DNA of 64,000 nt from Herpetosiphonaceae bacterium (GCA_013821605.1 JACDGP010000001.1:29475-93474), one strand, 5' to 3'. Counted from the first letter of the stretch, positions 53,176 through 62,780 are shown. Translations and numbers: made by a program. The notes: generated by a model from the sequence alone, not told the origin.

Positions 53176-54039
53176 CTATCGCCCGCCCATACCCGTCAGC
53201 GTGATCCCGGCGATAATGCGCCGCTGGAAGATCGCGTACATGATCAGCGGCGGCGTTGTTGCGACGGCTGCAGCTGCCATCGTAATGCCATGCTGCACAT
53301 AGTTCCCGTTGCTCAAGATTTGGAGACCGACCGGTAGCGTCAACCGAGTACGATCGCTCAGAATAATCAGTGGCCAAAACAGATCGTTCCAATTTCCAAG
53401 AAATGTAAAGATGCCTAGTGCCACCATTGCCGACGACACAAGTGGCAGGCAGATCTGCCAATAGATGCGGAACCGTCCTGCTCCGTCAACGATCGCCGCT
53501 TCTTCCAATTCTTTCGGCAGACTCATGAAGTGCTGCCGAAGGAGGAAGACGCCGAAGACATTCGCACCGTTGAGCCAGATCAGCCCGTTGTAACTGTCGA
53601 GCCAGTGGAGGTTGCGCATCAGCAGGAAATTCGGGATGAACGTCACAGCACCCGGGATCATAAGGCTGGTGAGCAGTAGAAAAAAGATTGCATTCCGGCC
53701 TGGGAATTGCAGCCGCGCATATGCATACGCTGTTAGCGAACAAATAAAGAGCACTAGCGCCGTGACGGTCGACGCCACGAGGACGCTGTTGATCAGCCAG
53801 CGGAAGACCGGCAGCGTTGGATCGCTAAAGATTCGCTGGAAGTTACCAATCGTTGGATGGGGTGGAATCCAGTGGATTGGCCAGAGTAGCGTCTCCGACT
53901 CCGGCGTGAAGCCTTGCGAGTACATATAGACGATCGGTCCGAGCGTCAGGAGCGCACCGACAACCAGACCAATGTACAAGAGTATGGTTCCCACTGAGAC
54001 GCGCGGATTATCCCGCAGTTGACGTGCTGAAGCGGCCAT
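53176..54039 (-). CDS. ABC sugar permease (MalG/UgpE type)
   Basis: A 287-aa inner-membrane permease with six helices and the EAA motif EEAAIVDGAGRFRIYWQIC that contacts the ATPase. It belongs to the CUT1 family for oligosaccharides. It is third in the leftward operon after the substrate-binding protein and the MalF-like permease, 13 bases from the latter. No ATP-binding gene is in the operon. Confidence 0.93.
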   Translation of the reverse strand: MAASARQLRDNPRVSVGTILLYIGLVVGALLTLGPIVYMYSQGFTPESETLLWPIHWIPPHPTIGNFQRIFSDPTLPVFRWLINSVLVASTVTALVLFICSLTAYAYARLQFPGRNAIFFLLLTSLMIPGAVTFIPNFLLMRNLHWLDSYNGLIWLNGANVFGVFLLRQHFMSLPKELEEAAIVDGAGRFRIYWQICLPLVSSAMVALGIFTFLGNWNDLFWPLIILSDRTRLTLPVGLQILSNGNYVQHGITMAAAAVATTPPLIMYAIFQRRIIAGITLTGMGGR

Positions 54040-54052
54040 TGAATACCTCCTG

Positions 54053-54985
54053 TTAGTCGCCGTTGTCGCGTAATAGCCGGAATTGAACGAGCGTGACTAC
54101 TATCATGATCAACGCGAGGCAGACGGCCATAGCGGAGGCATACCCGATCCGGAAGAAGGACCATGCCTGTTGGTATAGGTACAGAAGTACCGTTTTAGAC
54201 TCGTTGCCCGGACCGCCCTGCGTCATGATTAGCGGCTGCCCAAACACCTGCATCTGACCGATGAACTGTGTCACTGCGACAAACAGCAGGGTCGGTCTGA
54301 GTAATGGTACCGTGATGCGGAAAAATGCTTGGCGCGACCCGGCACCATCGATCTTGGCGGCCTCGTAGAGCGACTCGGGAATACTATTCAATCCGGCCAG
54401 AAATACCAGCATCGGACCGCCAAACGTCCACCACACCGTTGCGAACGAGATCGATGGCAACACGAGATGGGCGTTGCCCAGCCAGATGAAACGCGGTCCA
54501 TTTAGCACGTCGGTGATGTAGTAATTGATAAGACCCCGTTGCGGCTCGAAGACACGCTGCATCACCAGTGCCATCGCCGACACGGAGAGGATCACCGGGG
54601 CGTAAAAGATCGTCCGGAAGAAATTGCGGCCGAAGATGTTTTGCTTGACGGCCGACGCGGCGCCAAGGGACACAATGATCGAGAGCGCCATCGTCATGAT
54701 CGCAAAATAAACGGTGTTGCGCAGTGTCAGCCACCAGAGCGGGTCATGCATCAGCTTGGTGTAGTTATCTAGTCCGATCCACTTCTGGGTCGTGGCCATG
54801 ATTTTCCAATCGTACAGGCTCATCCGCAGACCGGAGAGGATTGGGTAAAGCAGGAAGACCGCGAAGAAGATCAGGTGCGGCAAGATGAACAAATAATTCG
54901 GGAGCTGCGAGCGCAACTCTTGTGCACGACGCGAAGGTGCGAGTTGCGTTTGTGCTCCCGATCGCGCTTGCGTAGTCGTAGCCAT
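54053..54985 (-). CDS. ABC sugar permease (MalF/UgpA type)
   Basis: A 310-aa permease with about six helices ([20 protein letters not shown] near residue 30) and the EAA motif [20 protein letters not shown] choose ATG 54985 because AAGGAG lies nine bases upstream; the frame runs open to 55030 without a ribosome site. It pairs with the MalG-like subunit to form the channel for arabinose-containing oligosaccharides (substrate inferred from context). Confidence 0.93.
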   Translation of the reverse strand: MATTTQARSGAQTQLAPSRRAQELRSQLPNYLFILPHLIFFAVFLLYPILSGLRMSLYDWKIMATTQKWIGLDNYTKLMHDPLWWLTLRNTVYFAIMTMALSIIVSLGAASAVKQNIFGRNFFRTIFYAPVILSVSAMALVMQRVFEPQRGLINYYITDVLNGPRFIWLGNAHLVLPSISFATVWWTFGGPMLVFLAGLNSIPESLYEAAKIDGAGSRQAFFRITVPLLRPTLLFVAVTQFIGQMQVFGQPLIMTQGGPGNESKTVLLYLYQQAWSFFRIGYASAMAVCLALIMIVVTLVQFRLLRDNGD

Positions 54986-55043
54986 CTCTATTCTCCTTGA
55001 GATCGGTACATGCGGTGCCCGGCACCGCATGTACGCCTAACCT

Positions 55044-56573
55044 CTATCCGCGGTCGAGGATCGCCTGGACTGCCTTGCTCGCGTCCTGCATCGCCTGTGG
55101 TGCAGGTGTGGTATTCGACAGGATAGCACTGAAAGCGGTCTCGTAAGTTGTCACGATCTCGTTGATCGCCTTGTGCGTCTGCCCTGGCCGCCCGATCGCC
55201 TTGAACTGATTCGCAGCGACCGTGACCGACTGAATACTAGTGACCGCCGGCTTAGCCTGAACCGAGAGCCGCGCCGGCACCTGGCCCGAGGTCGCCCACG
55301 TTTCACCGTTGTTAGAGAGGTACACAATCAGATCCTTAGCTGCGGCGAGCCCCGGATCCTTCACACCGGCAGGTATCACGAACTGGTGCGAGTCGAACCT
55401 GACTACCTGCTTGCCATCGGGCGCATAGGAGTTCAGGAACGATGGGAGTACCTTGATTTCGGGATTATCTTTGAAGAAATTGAGGTTCCAGGTACCATCC
55501 CACATCAAGGCGATGGAGTTGCTTTTCATCAGATCGCCAGGACCGGCAACACCGGGAACCGCCGGCGGTACTACATGGTGCTTGGTGATGAGATCCTGCC
55601 AGTATTGCATGGCGGCAATGGATTTTGGATCGTCCAGCAGCGACTTCTTAGCATCATCGCTGAAGATCCCGCCACCGAACTGCCAGATCGTAGACATGGG
55701 CGTGTAACGTTGCCATGAGCTGTGGGTCGCCCAGACCTTGACCTTGTCTGGATTGAACCCGCTCTCGTTGGGGTGCTTGCCCTTGTCGTCGACCACGATC
55801 TTTTGAGCCCAGGGAATAAAGTCGGTACCATTCTTGGGTAGATTCTTCGGGTCGAGTCCGGCGTCCGTGATTACCTTCGTGTTGACCCAGTTCAGCCAAC
55901 CGTGATTATCAAACGGCACGGACGCCGTCTTGTTGTCGAAGGTGACCGCCGAGATCAGGGCTGGATTGAAGTCATTCTTTGGGACCAGCCCTCCCGAGTA
56001 GAAGATATCCTCGGCGGGTTGCAGAATACTCTGGTCCACAAACTGCTTCATCGCCCAGCTGTGCATGATCACCATATCGGGTGGCGTGCCGGCTGCCGTC
56101 GCAGTGGGTAGCTTCTGGTAAAAGACGCCCCAATCATAGGTCTCTGATCTCAGGGCGATATCGGGCTTGGTCGCAGCATAGGTCTGCAGCATCTTGACCA
56201 TCGTAGCGCCGTCTGCACCCCCGAGACCATGCCAGAAGACCAGCTTTTGGGTACCCTTACCGATCTGAGCCACGCCTACTGTTGGCTCTGGCGTGGGAGC
56301 TGCAGCCGTTGCTGCGCCACCTGCGGCCGTAGTTGCAGTCGCTGCACCGGCTACAGCAGCTGACGTCACTGTCTCCGCTGCTAATCCGCCGGTGGTCGCA
56401 TTTGCGGCAGTTGTTCCGCCTGTAGCAGCGGTTGCACCCGCAGATGCACCACCGTTCGATGTGCCTGCACCGCAAGCGGCGAGCGTAAGGCCTACAGCGC
56501 CGAGGCCGACGCGTTTGAGAACGTCACGACGAGAAACGACGGACTTCGGGTTGCGTTCGGGATCTTTGGGCAT
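55044..56573 (-). CDS. ABC sugar-binding lipoprotein (family 1), probable Tat export
   Basis: A 509-aa extracellular solute-binding protein. The N-terminus has SRRDVLKRVGLGAVGLTLAAC, a twin-arginine motif and lipobox (LAAC), so it is probably exported folded and lipidated. A long Ala/Thr/Gly-rich linker (about residues 40-95) precedes the binding domain, which starts KLVFWHGLGGADG. It delivers substrate to the two permeases downstream. ATG 56573 has AGGAG seven bases upstream; an 18-bp palindrome lies about 19 bases further. Confidence 0.92.
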   Translation of the reverse strand: MPKDPERNPKSVVSRRDVLKRVGLGAVGLTLAACGAGTSNGGASAGATAATGGTTAANATTGGLAAETVTSAAVAGAATATTAAGGAATAAAPTPEPTVGVAQIGKGTQKLVFWHGLGGADGATMVKMLQTYAATKPDIALRSETYDWGVFYQKLPTATAAGTPPDMVIMHSWAMKQFVDQSILQPAEDIFYSGGLVPKNDFNPALISAVTFDNKTASVPFDNHGWLNWVNTKVITDAGLDPKNLPKNGTDFIPWAQKIVVDDKGKHPNESGFNPDKVKVWATHSSWQRYTPMSTIWQFGGGIFSDDAKKSLLDDPKSIAAMQYWQDLITKHHVVPPAVPGVAGPGDLMKSNSIALMWDGTWNLNFFKDNPEIKVLPSFLNSYAPDGKQVVRFDSHQFVIPAGVKDPGLAAAKDLIVYLSNNGETWATSGQVPARLSVQAKPAVTSIQSVTVAANQFKAIGRPGQTHKAINEIVTTYETAFSAILSNTTPAPQAMQDASKAVQAILDRG

Positions 56574-56591
56574 TGTCTTTCTCCTGATGGC

Positions 56592-56609
56592 TCGGCCAAC
56601 GTTGGCCGA
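56592..56609. promoter_or_regulatory. LacI-type operator, 18-bp perfect palindrome
   Basis: TCGGCCAACGTTGGCCGA is perfectly symmetric around a central CG with AACGTT core, the usual look of LacI/GalR-family operators. It lies 19 bases upstream of the binding-protein start codon. The LacI regulator at 56824-57912 is the obvious candidate to bind it and repress the importer in the absence of inducer. Confidence 0.7.
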
Positions 56610-56774
56610 TAGACTGCATCCCTAGGAAATCTGTTGTGATGACTCCTGATAACCAACACGATAGGTTACCCGCGCTCGAAAACTGCCTGGCATTCTCCTT
56701 CCGTGCCGTACAAGCGTAACATGCGCTGCAAGGCACTGCAAATGGGGCTATATGAGCTGCGGGCCGCATCGGTT

Positions 56775-56791
56775 CGTACCGAAACGGTACG
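56775..56791. promoter_or_regulatory. second inverted repeat between lacI-type gene and importer operon
   Basis: CGTACCG and CGGTACG flank AAA. The site is 200 bases upstream of the importer start and 33 bases downstream of the regulator stop. It differs from the 18-bp palindrome, so it could be an auxiliary operator or a site for another regulator. Confidence 0.45.
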
Positions 56792-56823
56792 CAAGGAGTG
56801 TGCTATGTTAGGCATCTTCCGGT

Positions 56824-57912
56824 TTAGCTTTCTCCCGATCTGTCCGGTACCACACTAGCTAACTGCTTCGTTCGTGGTGGAGCACATGATTGCCGAGGCG
56901 CGAGATAGCCAATGAGCACGGTCTTAGCGGGTGCCCGACTACTCCCGGATAGCAGATCGTGTAGAAGAGCCACAGCTGTCTCGCCCAATTTATATTTGGG
57001 CACGTGGAAGGTTGTCAGGGGGGGCGAGCTGTATGCGCTTTCAGCAACATCGTCGATCGCCACAATCGAGATATCATCTGGAATCCGCAGACCCACCTCT
57101 TTGATCGCCTCCATTGCGCCAAACGCGGTTTGATCGCTCACTGCAAACACGGCTGTTGGGCGTTCTTGCAGGGCTAGCAACTCGTGCATCTGGACGTAAC
57201 CTTTTTTCGGATGGCTGACGCTCGGACGTGGTTGCAACGCCCCATCAATGCCCAGCCCATGTTCGATTAGCGCAACGTTGTGCCCGCGCATCCGGTCACA
57301 TAGGCTACTATATTTCTGAGGCCCAGGTAGGGCACCAATTCGCCGGTGGCCTAGCTCGATCAGATGGTTGGTTACCGTTAGACCTGCGGTAAAATTGTCA
57401 GCAGTAACTGCGTGTACGGGCTCGCTGAGGTAGTTTTCGACGAGCACGACGGCACGCGCGCGCCCGGCAATCTGCCGGATCACATCAGCTGTCAAGTCGC
57501 CGTCATTCGCGACAATCAGTCCATCGACATCGCGACCCATCAACTCGCGGATATCGCTGCTCGGGTCAACGCCTGGGCGGTAGCGGTGCAGTAATAATCT
57601 GTAGCCGAGCCGGTCCGCAGCATCCTCGATCCCGGCAATGATGCGCATGTAAAAGCCATCGTTGTAGACCGGTACTGCAAGCGACTCCATCAAGAGCCCG
57701 AGTACTTTCTTTTCCGAGGCTGTGCTTAGACGTCCGCCGGGGACATAACCCAGCTCATGCATCGCGGCAACCACGCGCGCGCGCTTGTCTGGACCAACGC
57801 CACGGCGGTCGTTCACCACCAATGAAACGGCCGAAAGCGAGACGCCGGCTAACGCGGCTACATCACGCATGTTCGGGAAGATCGTGGTGCTCGCTTTGTC
57901 GCGCGGGGTCAC
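56824..57912 (-). CDS. LacI-family transcriptional regulator
   Basis: A 362-aa regulator. The N-terminal helix-turn-helix reads MRDVAALAGVSLSAVSLVVN, followed by the hinge and a periplasmic-binding-like effector domain from about residue 70 (LLMESLAVPVYNDGFY ... RIGALPGPQKY ... VAIDDVAESAYSSP). GTG 57912 is the proposed start (GGGAAAG upstream); ATG at residue 15 would trim to the helix-turn-helix itself. Located between the importer operon and the rightward glycosidase operon, it likely controls both in response to an arabinose-derived sugar (inference). Confidence 0.93.
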   Translation of the reverse strand: MTPRDKASTTIFPNMRDVAALAGVSLSAVSLVVNDRRGVGPDKRARVVAAMHELGYVPGGRLSTASEKKVLGLLMESLAVPVYNDGFYMRIIAGIEDAADRLGYRLLLHRYRPGVDPSSDIRELMGRDVDGLIVANDGDLTADVIRQIAGRARAVVLVENYLSEPVHAVTADNFTAGLTVTNHLIELGHRRIGALPGPQKYSSLCDRMRGHNVALIEHGLGIDGALQPRPSVSHPKKGYVQMHELLALQERPTAVFAVSDQTAFGAMEAIKEVGLRIPDDISIVAIDDVAESAYSSPPLTTFHVPKYKLGETAVALLHDLLSGSSRAPAKTVLIGYLAPRQSCAPPRTKQLASVVPDRSGES

Positions 57913-57978
57913 TATTCAGCTTTCCCGTCGTTTGAGATTGCGAAGGCGGGGTAATCGTCGGATGATTGCGCCCTTGAT

Positions 57979-58008
57979 AGTATACGCCATAGTATACCCC
58001 TCAGTATC
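57979..58008. repeat. three AGTATAC-type units spaced 12 bp apart
   Basis: AGTATAC at 57979, AGTATAC at 57991 and AGTATCA at 58003, each separated by about one helical turn. On the minus strand each unit contains a TATACT or GATACT -10-like box, so they could be promoter elements for the LacI gene 67 bases away or iterated binding sites. Confidence 0.5.
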
Positions 58009-58217
58009 AACCGAAGTCTGCTATAGAAGAGCCGATAACACAAACTATATCGAAACATTTTACTCGCATGTCTTGATTGTTGTCAAGAGGTGATCTTGTA
58101 CAGCAGATTGGCGTCCCAATACGTAGGCAGAATGACAAGGTTATTCAGCTCAGACTCCGCGCTGCTTTTAGGAAATAAGGGCGAAACAAAGCTGGACAAC
58201 AACTAAAATTGCCGGGA

Positions 58218-58256
58218 TTGACAAAGAACAAGTTTGATGATACTGTCGGAACCGAC
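58218..58256 (+). promoter_or_regulatory. candidate promoter and operator of the glycosidase operon
   Basis: TTGACA, a 17-base spacer and TACTGT (58241-58246); the palindrome GTCGG-AA-CCGAC (58245-58256) starts in the -10 box. The -10 is weak (three of six consensus bases). A leader of about 130 bases precedes ATG 58384. Confidence 0.45.
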
Positions 58257-58383
58257 TTGAGAAGACTGCATTCGTTTAGTCGACGAACATGACGTGGGCA
58301 GTGGCAGGTCGAAGACGAGGCGTCGTCGGCCAAGGTTGGACTACAGCCTAACACTTTCGAAGCGGAAAGGATGGGATGGAACG

Positions 58384-59910
58384 ATGACGCAAGATACAAC
58401 ATTTATTATCAGAGCCGATGCCCCAATCGGCACGATTTCCCCCCGTCTGTATGGCCATTTTGCAGAGCACCTAGGCCGCTGTTGCTACGAGGGCTTGTGG
58501 GTTGGCACCAGTGAGACGAATATCCCTCACGAGGCAGGTTTCAGGAGTGATGTACTGGGTGCGCTACGCGCGCTGCCGGTTCCGATGCTGCGCTGGCCAG
58601 GTGGCTGTTATGCCGACCATTATCATTGGAGAGATGGTATTGGTCCGGCCTCCGACCGTATGGTGCGCCTTGGCATGTCGTGTGATCTGCAGGTGGAAGA
58701 CGATAATAGCCTAGGCACGCATGAATTCTTGCACCTGTGCCAAATGCTGGGTGCCGAGCCGTATCTGGCCGGGAATGTTGGCAGTGGTACCGTACAAGAG
58801 TTGTGCGACTGGCTCGAATACTGCAATAGCACGGTTCGGACGAAGTTGGCGCGTGAGCGGGCTGCGAACGGCTCGTCTGAGCCTTTCGGTGTGCGGCTCT
58901 GGGGTGTCGGCAACGAGAATTGGGGCTGCGGCGGTAACTTTGATGCCGTAACTTACGCTCTCGAATACCGACGCTATGCCACGATGATGCGCCATGTCGA
59001 TCCAACCGTTGAGCTTGTCGCTTGCGGGCTGGAAGAGCCGCGGATGTTTGCGAACGGCTTCGACTCGTCCTGGAACGCCAAGCTGCTTAACACACTAGGC
59101 CGCCACATCAACCTCGTTGATCACCTGTCGATCCATACGTACTGGGTTGATGGTGGCCCTCAAACTGAGTTCAGCGAAGACGAATACTACCGGCTGCTGG
59201 ACGAAGCGGAGGCCATGGAGCAAAACGTCGTGCGTACGGCGGCGACGATCAAAGAAGCTACAGGTGGGCGCCACCGCATTGGTATCGCTCTAGATGAGTG
59301 GGGCGTCTGGCACCCAGAAGCGCGCCCATGGGGTCCACGCGGCACAGCAGTATGCCAATCGCCGGTAACGTATGAACAAGCCAATACCTTGCGTGACGCG
59401 CTGGCGGCGGGCATCGCATTGGAAGGCTTTCATCGCCAATGTAATGTGCTAACTCTGGCTAATCTGGCTCAGATCGTCAATGTCTTACAAGCGGTGGTCA
59501 TGACCGAAGGCCCGCATATGTGGCTCACACCCACCTACCACGCTCTGCGATTACACCAGCCCCATCTGGGAGCCACTGCCTTGCCAGTTGACGTGACGCA
59601 AGGCAGCAGTTTGGCGAGTGGCACGAGGGCCGTCAGTGCTACGGCTTCGCATAGTGATTCCGGCTTGGCGGTAACATTGATCAATCGCCATTGGGACCAG
59701 CCAGCGACTGTGCGTATCGCAGGTACTGGGAGCACCGGCAAAGCCAGCGGCCAATTATTGGCTGCTGATAGCCCGCGAGCGAGCAACAGTCTTCACCAGC
59801 CGGATCGCGTAGCTCCGGTTGCGCTTGATGTGCAGGGCGATGGGCATGACTATCGAGTCGAACTTCCGCCCCACTCGCTCGCGACGATCACTTTCCAGCT
59901 TTCGCGCTAG
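58384..59910 (+). CDS. alpha-L-arabinofuranosidase, GH51 (second copy)
   Basis: A 508-aa GH51 enzyme, first in the rightward glycosidase operon. The acid/base Glu is in WGVGNENWGCGGNF and the nucleophile Glu in IALDEWGVWHPEA; YGHFAEHLGRCCYEGLWVG and RWPGGCYADHYHW are typical. Its sequence differs strongly from the GH51 at 37999 (for example GNENWGCGG against GNEMDGPWQ), so it is not a recent duplicate. No signal peptide is visible. ATG 58384 is preceded by GGAAAGGATGGGATGG. Confidence 0.95.
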   Translation: MTQDTTFIIRADAPIGTISPRLYGHFAEHLGRCCYEGLWVGTSETNIPHEAGFRSDVLGALRALPVPMLRWPGGCYADHYHWRDGIGPASDRMVRLGMSCDLQVEDDNSLGTHEFLHLCQMLGAEPYLAGNVGSGTVQELCDWLEYCNSTVRTKLARERAANGSSEPFGVRLWGVGNENWGCGGNFDAVTYALEYRRYATMMRHVDPTVELVACGLEEPRMFANGFDSSWNAKLLNTLGRHINLVDHLSIHTYWVDGGPQTEFSEDEYYRLLDEAEAMEQNVVRTAATIKEATGGRHRIGIALDEWGVWHPEARPWGPRGTAVCQSPVTYEQANTLRDALAAGIALEGFHRQCNVLTLANLAQIVNVLQAVVMTEGPHMWLTPTYHALRLHQPHLGATALPVDVTQGSSLASGTRAVSATASHSDSGLAVTLINRHWDQPATVRIAGTGSTGKASGQLLAADSPRASNSLHQPDRVAPVALDVQGDGHDYRVELPPHSLATITFQLSR

Positions 59911-59980
59911 CGCCGCATCCTGCCGGCGCTTGTTGAAGAGTACGCCGGCAGCTGTTTTTACGGAACGTGGGACATTGTCT

Positions 59981-61723
59981 ATGGCAGACTATCAACACCT
60001 AAACAGCGCCGAAGCAGCGGTCAAGCAGGCCGAGCAGGTGGAACGGCAAGCCACTGTGCATGTCGATTGCGGTGACTGGTGTGGGTCGGTGGAGCGCATC
60101 TGGACCAGCCTAGGCTATGACGAGCTAAACTGGACCTACACGCCGACCGGCAAACGCGCACTCAAAACGATCGGCGCATTTGCCGAACATCCCTATTATG
60201 TACGTCCTCACTATATCTTCATGAGTGGCATCGGTTGGTCACTCCCACATTGGGGTGCGGGCAACGTCTATCATGAGGATGCAACGGGTACCCCATTTTA
60301 CGACTTCGCGATTGCCGATCAAGTGTATGATGCCATCGTCAATGCTGGCCACCGTCCACTGGTCGAGCTTGCCTTTACACCGCGGACGCTCGTCCCCTCG
60401 GAGGCGCAATTCCCTTTTGAGCCCAGCCCTACGCAGTGGAGCACCTATGAGGCCGGTCTATGGTCGTTTCCCCCGGCCGACTATGCCAAGTGGGGTGATC
60501 TCGTGCATGCGTTGGTGCAGCACTGTGTGGAGCGCTACGGGCTAGACGAGGTACAGCACTGGTTATGGGAATTGTGGAATGAACCCGACATATTTTATTG
60601 GCGTGGTACGGCCGAACAATATTATGCGCTGTATGATGTAACTGCAGGTGCGGTCAAGTCGGCCTTCGCGGACGCTAAGGTTGGTGGTCCTGCCACCACT
60701 GGCGATCTAGCGCGCAATGGCCCGACCTTTCTACGCGGCTTTTTGCGGCACTGTGCCGAGGCGCGGACGCCGCTCGACTTTGTCTCGTTTCATACCAAGG
60801 GTGCCTACTTCACCCCCTGGCGTGTCTATGGTCCGCTGGGCGGTCCCGCACCCACTCCTCAGTCGCCCTCGATGCTGAAGATGTTACGGGAGGTTCGCGA
60901 GGGATTGCGGGCTGTCGGGGAACATCAGGAGTTCCGCGATCTGCCCTGCATCGTCGATGAGTGCGATGCGTCTGTACCCGCGCATTGGGGTATCTATGAC
61001 AATGCGAACTTTGCCTACCGCAACACCGAATATTACGCCGTCTTCCAATGCAAACTCATGAAGAAGCTGCTAGACCTGAACAACGTGAGTGAGGCACACG
61101 TGGCGCAGGCCACAACCTGGAGCTTCTACTTCGAGGGCGAGCGCTTTTTCGAAGGGACACGCAGTCTCTTCACTGCCGGCGCGATTGAGAAGCCTGTACT
61201 CAACGCCTACCGGCTCCTCGCACGCCTGGGTGATACACGTCTCCGGGTTGAGTCTAGCGCAGCCTGGCCACTAGAACGCCTTGACGATGGTGACGCCGGT
61301 ATGCCGGAGGAGGTGGACGCACTGGCTACCTTCAGCGGGCGCGATAGCGTGGCGATTCTTGTGTGGCGTCATGCGGATGACCAACATCTGACGGACCAAA
61401 CTGAGATCGACGTTGCACTACGGATTGAACGGCTCCCGTTCGAGGGAAACTCCGTCCACATCCGCCATTGGCGCATCGATGGACAGCATAGCAACAGCTA
61501 TAGTGCGTGGCAGGCTGCCGGCGCTCCGCAAGATCCATCGCCGGGCCAGTTGCATGCGATCCGAGAGCGGCAAGGGCTTGAGTTGTATGAGCCTGATCGT
61601 GTGGAGCCGCTGCGTGATGGCAGTCTGGTATTGCATGTCCGGCTGCCGCTACCCAGCGTTGCCTTGATCGAGCTCCATGCCGCTGTTAGGCCACCAGAGC
61701 AGGGGGGAAGCGCGATTGCGTAA
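59981..61723 (+). CDS. GH39 beta-xylosidase-like enzyme
   Basis: A 580-aa GH39 glycosidase. The catalytic domain has CGDWCGSVERIWTSLGYDEL, the acid/base Glu in LWELWNEPDIFYW and the nucleophile region around DLPCIVDECDAS. A beta-sandwich domain follows from about residue 430. GH39 enzymes hydrolyse beta-xylosides or, rarely, beta-L-arabinosides or iduronides; here a xylose/arabinose target is most likely. ATG 59981 begins at the conserved part; the 70-base gap after GH51 has no other gene. The 3' end overlaps GH43 by eight bases. Confidence 0.9.
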   Translation: MADYQHLNSAEAAVKQAEQVERQATVHVDCGDWCGSVERIWTSLGYDELNWTYTPTGKRALKTIGAFAEHPYYVRPHYIFMSGIGWSLPHWGAGNVYHEDATGTPFYDFAIADQVYDAIVNAGHRPLVELAFTPRTLVPSEAQFPFEPSPTQWSTYEAGLWSFPPADYAKWGDLVHALVQHCVERYGLDEVQHWLWELWNEPDIFYWRGTAEQYYALYDVTAGAVKSAFADAKVGGPATTGDLARNGPTFLRGFLRHCAEARTPLDFVSFHTKGAYFTPWRVYGPLGGPAPTPQSPSMLKMLREVREGLRAVGEHQEFRDLPCIVDECDASVPAHWGIYDNANFAYRNTEYYAVFQCKLMKKLLDLNNVSEAHVAQATTWSFYFEGERFFEGTRSLFTAGAIEKPVLNAYRLLARLGDTRLRVESSAAWPLERLDDGDAGMPEEVDALATFSGRDSVAILVWRHADDQHLTDQTEIDVALRIERLPFEGNSVHIRHWRIDGQHSNSYSAWQAAGAPQDPSPGQLHAIRERQGLELYEPDRVEPLRDGSLVLHVRLPLPSVALIELHAAVRPPEQGGSAIA

Positions 61724-62744
61724 GCTACGTCTGATCATCGTGGGCCTGCTTGGCGTGCTTTGTCTGACAGGTATTGGTCTGTACACCTACGGCCGGGCGC
61801 GTCCAGCGGCGCCTGCCGCTCCAGGTAATGTGCAGGCCCACGATCCGAGCATGATTAAGCAAGGCCATACCTACTATGTCTTCGCGACCGGCGGCACCAT
61901 TCAGATCCGCAAATCGACCAATCTCGTTAGTTGGGAACTGGCGGGCACGGTCTTTGACAGGATTCCGGACTGGATCACCAAGGCCGTCGGCACTATTCCT
62001 GATCTGTGGGCACCGGATATCTCCTATTTCAATGGTAAATACCATCTATATTATGCCGGCTCACACTTCGGCACGAACAACTCCGTGATCGGCCTGGCCA
62101 CCAATACCACGCTTGATCCGGGAAGCCGGGACTATCACTGGGTCGATGAGGGGATGGTAATCGACTCGCTCCCGGCCAGCGATAATTGGAACGCGATCGA
62201 TCCCAACCTATCGTTTGATAGTACCGGTGTCCCCTGGCTGGCATGGGGCTCGTTTTGGAGCGGGATCAAGATGCGCCGCCTCGACCTCAACACGGGCAAA
62301 CTATCAACTGTTGACCAGAAGCTGTATGCACTGGCCTCGCGGGGTGGGGGCGCGATCGAGGCTCCGGCCATTCTCGCTCACGACGGCTACTATTATCTGT
62401 TTGTCTCATTCGACAGGTGTTGTGCAGGCGCGAATAGCACCTACCGTATTATGGTCGGTCGATCCACCACGATTACGGGGCCGTACCTCGACTCGACAGG
62501 GACGTCAATGCTATCGGGCGGCGGTGATCAACTCCTGGCAAGCTATGACAATGTGCATGGGCCGGGAGGCCAGTCCGTGTACGTTGACGGTCAGACGACC
62601 TGGCTCGTGCATCACTACTATGATGCGCTGGCCAACGGCGCGATCACGTTGCAGATTAGAAAGCTGACCTGGACGAATGAGCACTGGCCGCACGTCGCTG
62701 CGCCCTACAAGCCGAGTCCCGGCATCTTCGGCTTTTTCTTATAA
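61716..62744 (+). CDS. GH43 arabinan endo-1,5-alpha-L-arabinosidase
   Basis: A 342-aa GH43 enzyme cutting the arabinan backbone. An N-terminal signal anchor (LRLIIVGLLGVLCLTGIGLY) places it at the cell surface. The five-bladed propeller carries the three acidic residues: Asp in AHDPSMI, Asp in NAIDPNLSF and Glu in GAIEAPAIL. I choose TTG 61716 because AGGGGGGAA lies six bases upstream and the hydrophobic anchor then begins at once. It is the only clearly exported glycosidase of this operon, so it would produce oligosaccharides for the ABC importer. Confidence 0.93.
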   Translation: MRKLRLIIVGLLGVLCLTGIGLYTYGRARPAAPAAPGNVQAHDPSMIKQGHTYYVFATGGTIQIRKSTNLVSWELAGTVFDRIPDWITKAVGTIPDLWAPDISYFNGKYHLYYAGSHFGTNNSVIGLATNTTLDPGSRDYHWVDEGMVIDSLPASDNWNAIDPNLSFDSTGVPWLAWGSFWSGIKMRRLDLNTGKLSTVDQKLYALASRGGGAIEAPAILAHDGYYYLFVSFDRCCAGANSTYRIMVGRSTTITGPYLDSTGTSMLSGGGDQLLASYDNVHGPGGQSVYVDGQTTWLVHHYYDALANGAITLQIRKLTWTNEHWPHVAAPYKPSPGIFGFFL

Positions 62745-62780
62745 CAAGGAAGGAATGCTGCATGGCAAGCAGGCCCGGTC

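Larger units (their letters stand above)
57913..58383. promoter_or_regulatory. divergent control region of the arabinan cluster
   Basis: No gene fits here. From left: a threefold repeat of AGTATAC-like units at 57979-58008; TCTTGA-TTGTTG-TCAAGA at 58071-58088, a six-bp inverted repeat; TTGACA at 58218-58223 with a weak -10 TACTGT at 58241-58246 (17-base spacer) reading toward the glycosidase operon; and GTCGG-AA-CCGAC at 58245-58256 overlapping that -10 box. The last is placed to block transcription. Confidence 0.5.

Noticed and set aside
57979..58008. AGTATAC units as iterons of a replication origin
   Set aside because: Only three short units, no replication gene, AT-rich region or DnaA-box cluster nearby; promoter or operator function is simpler.
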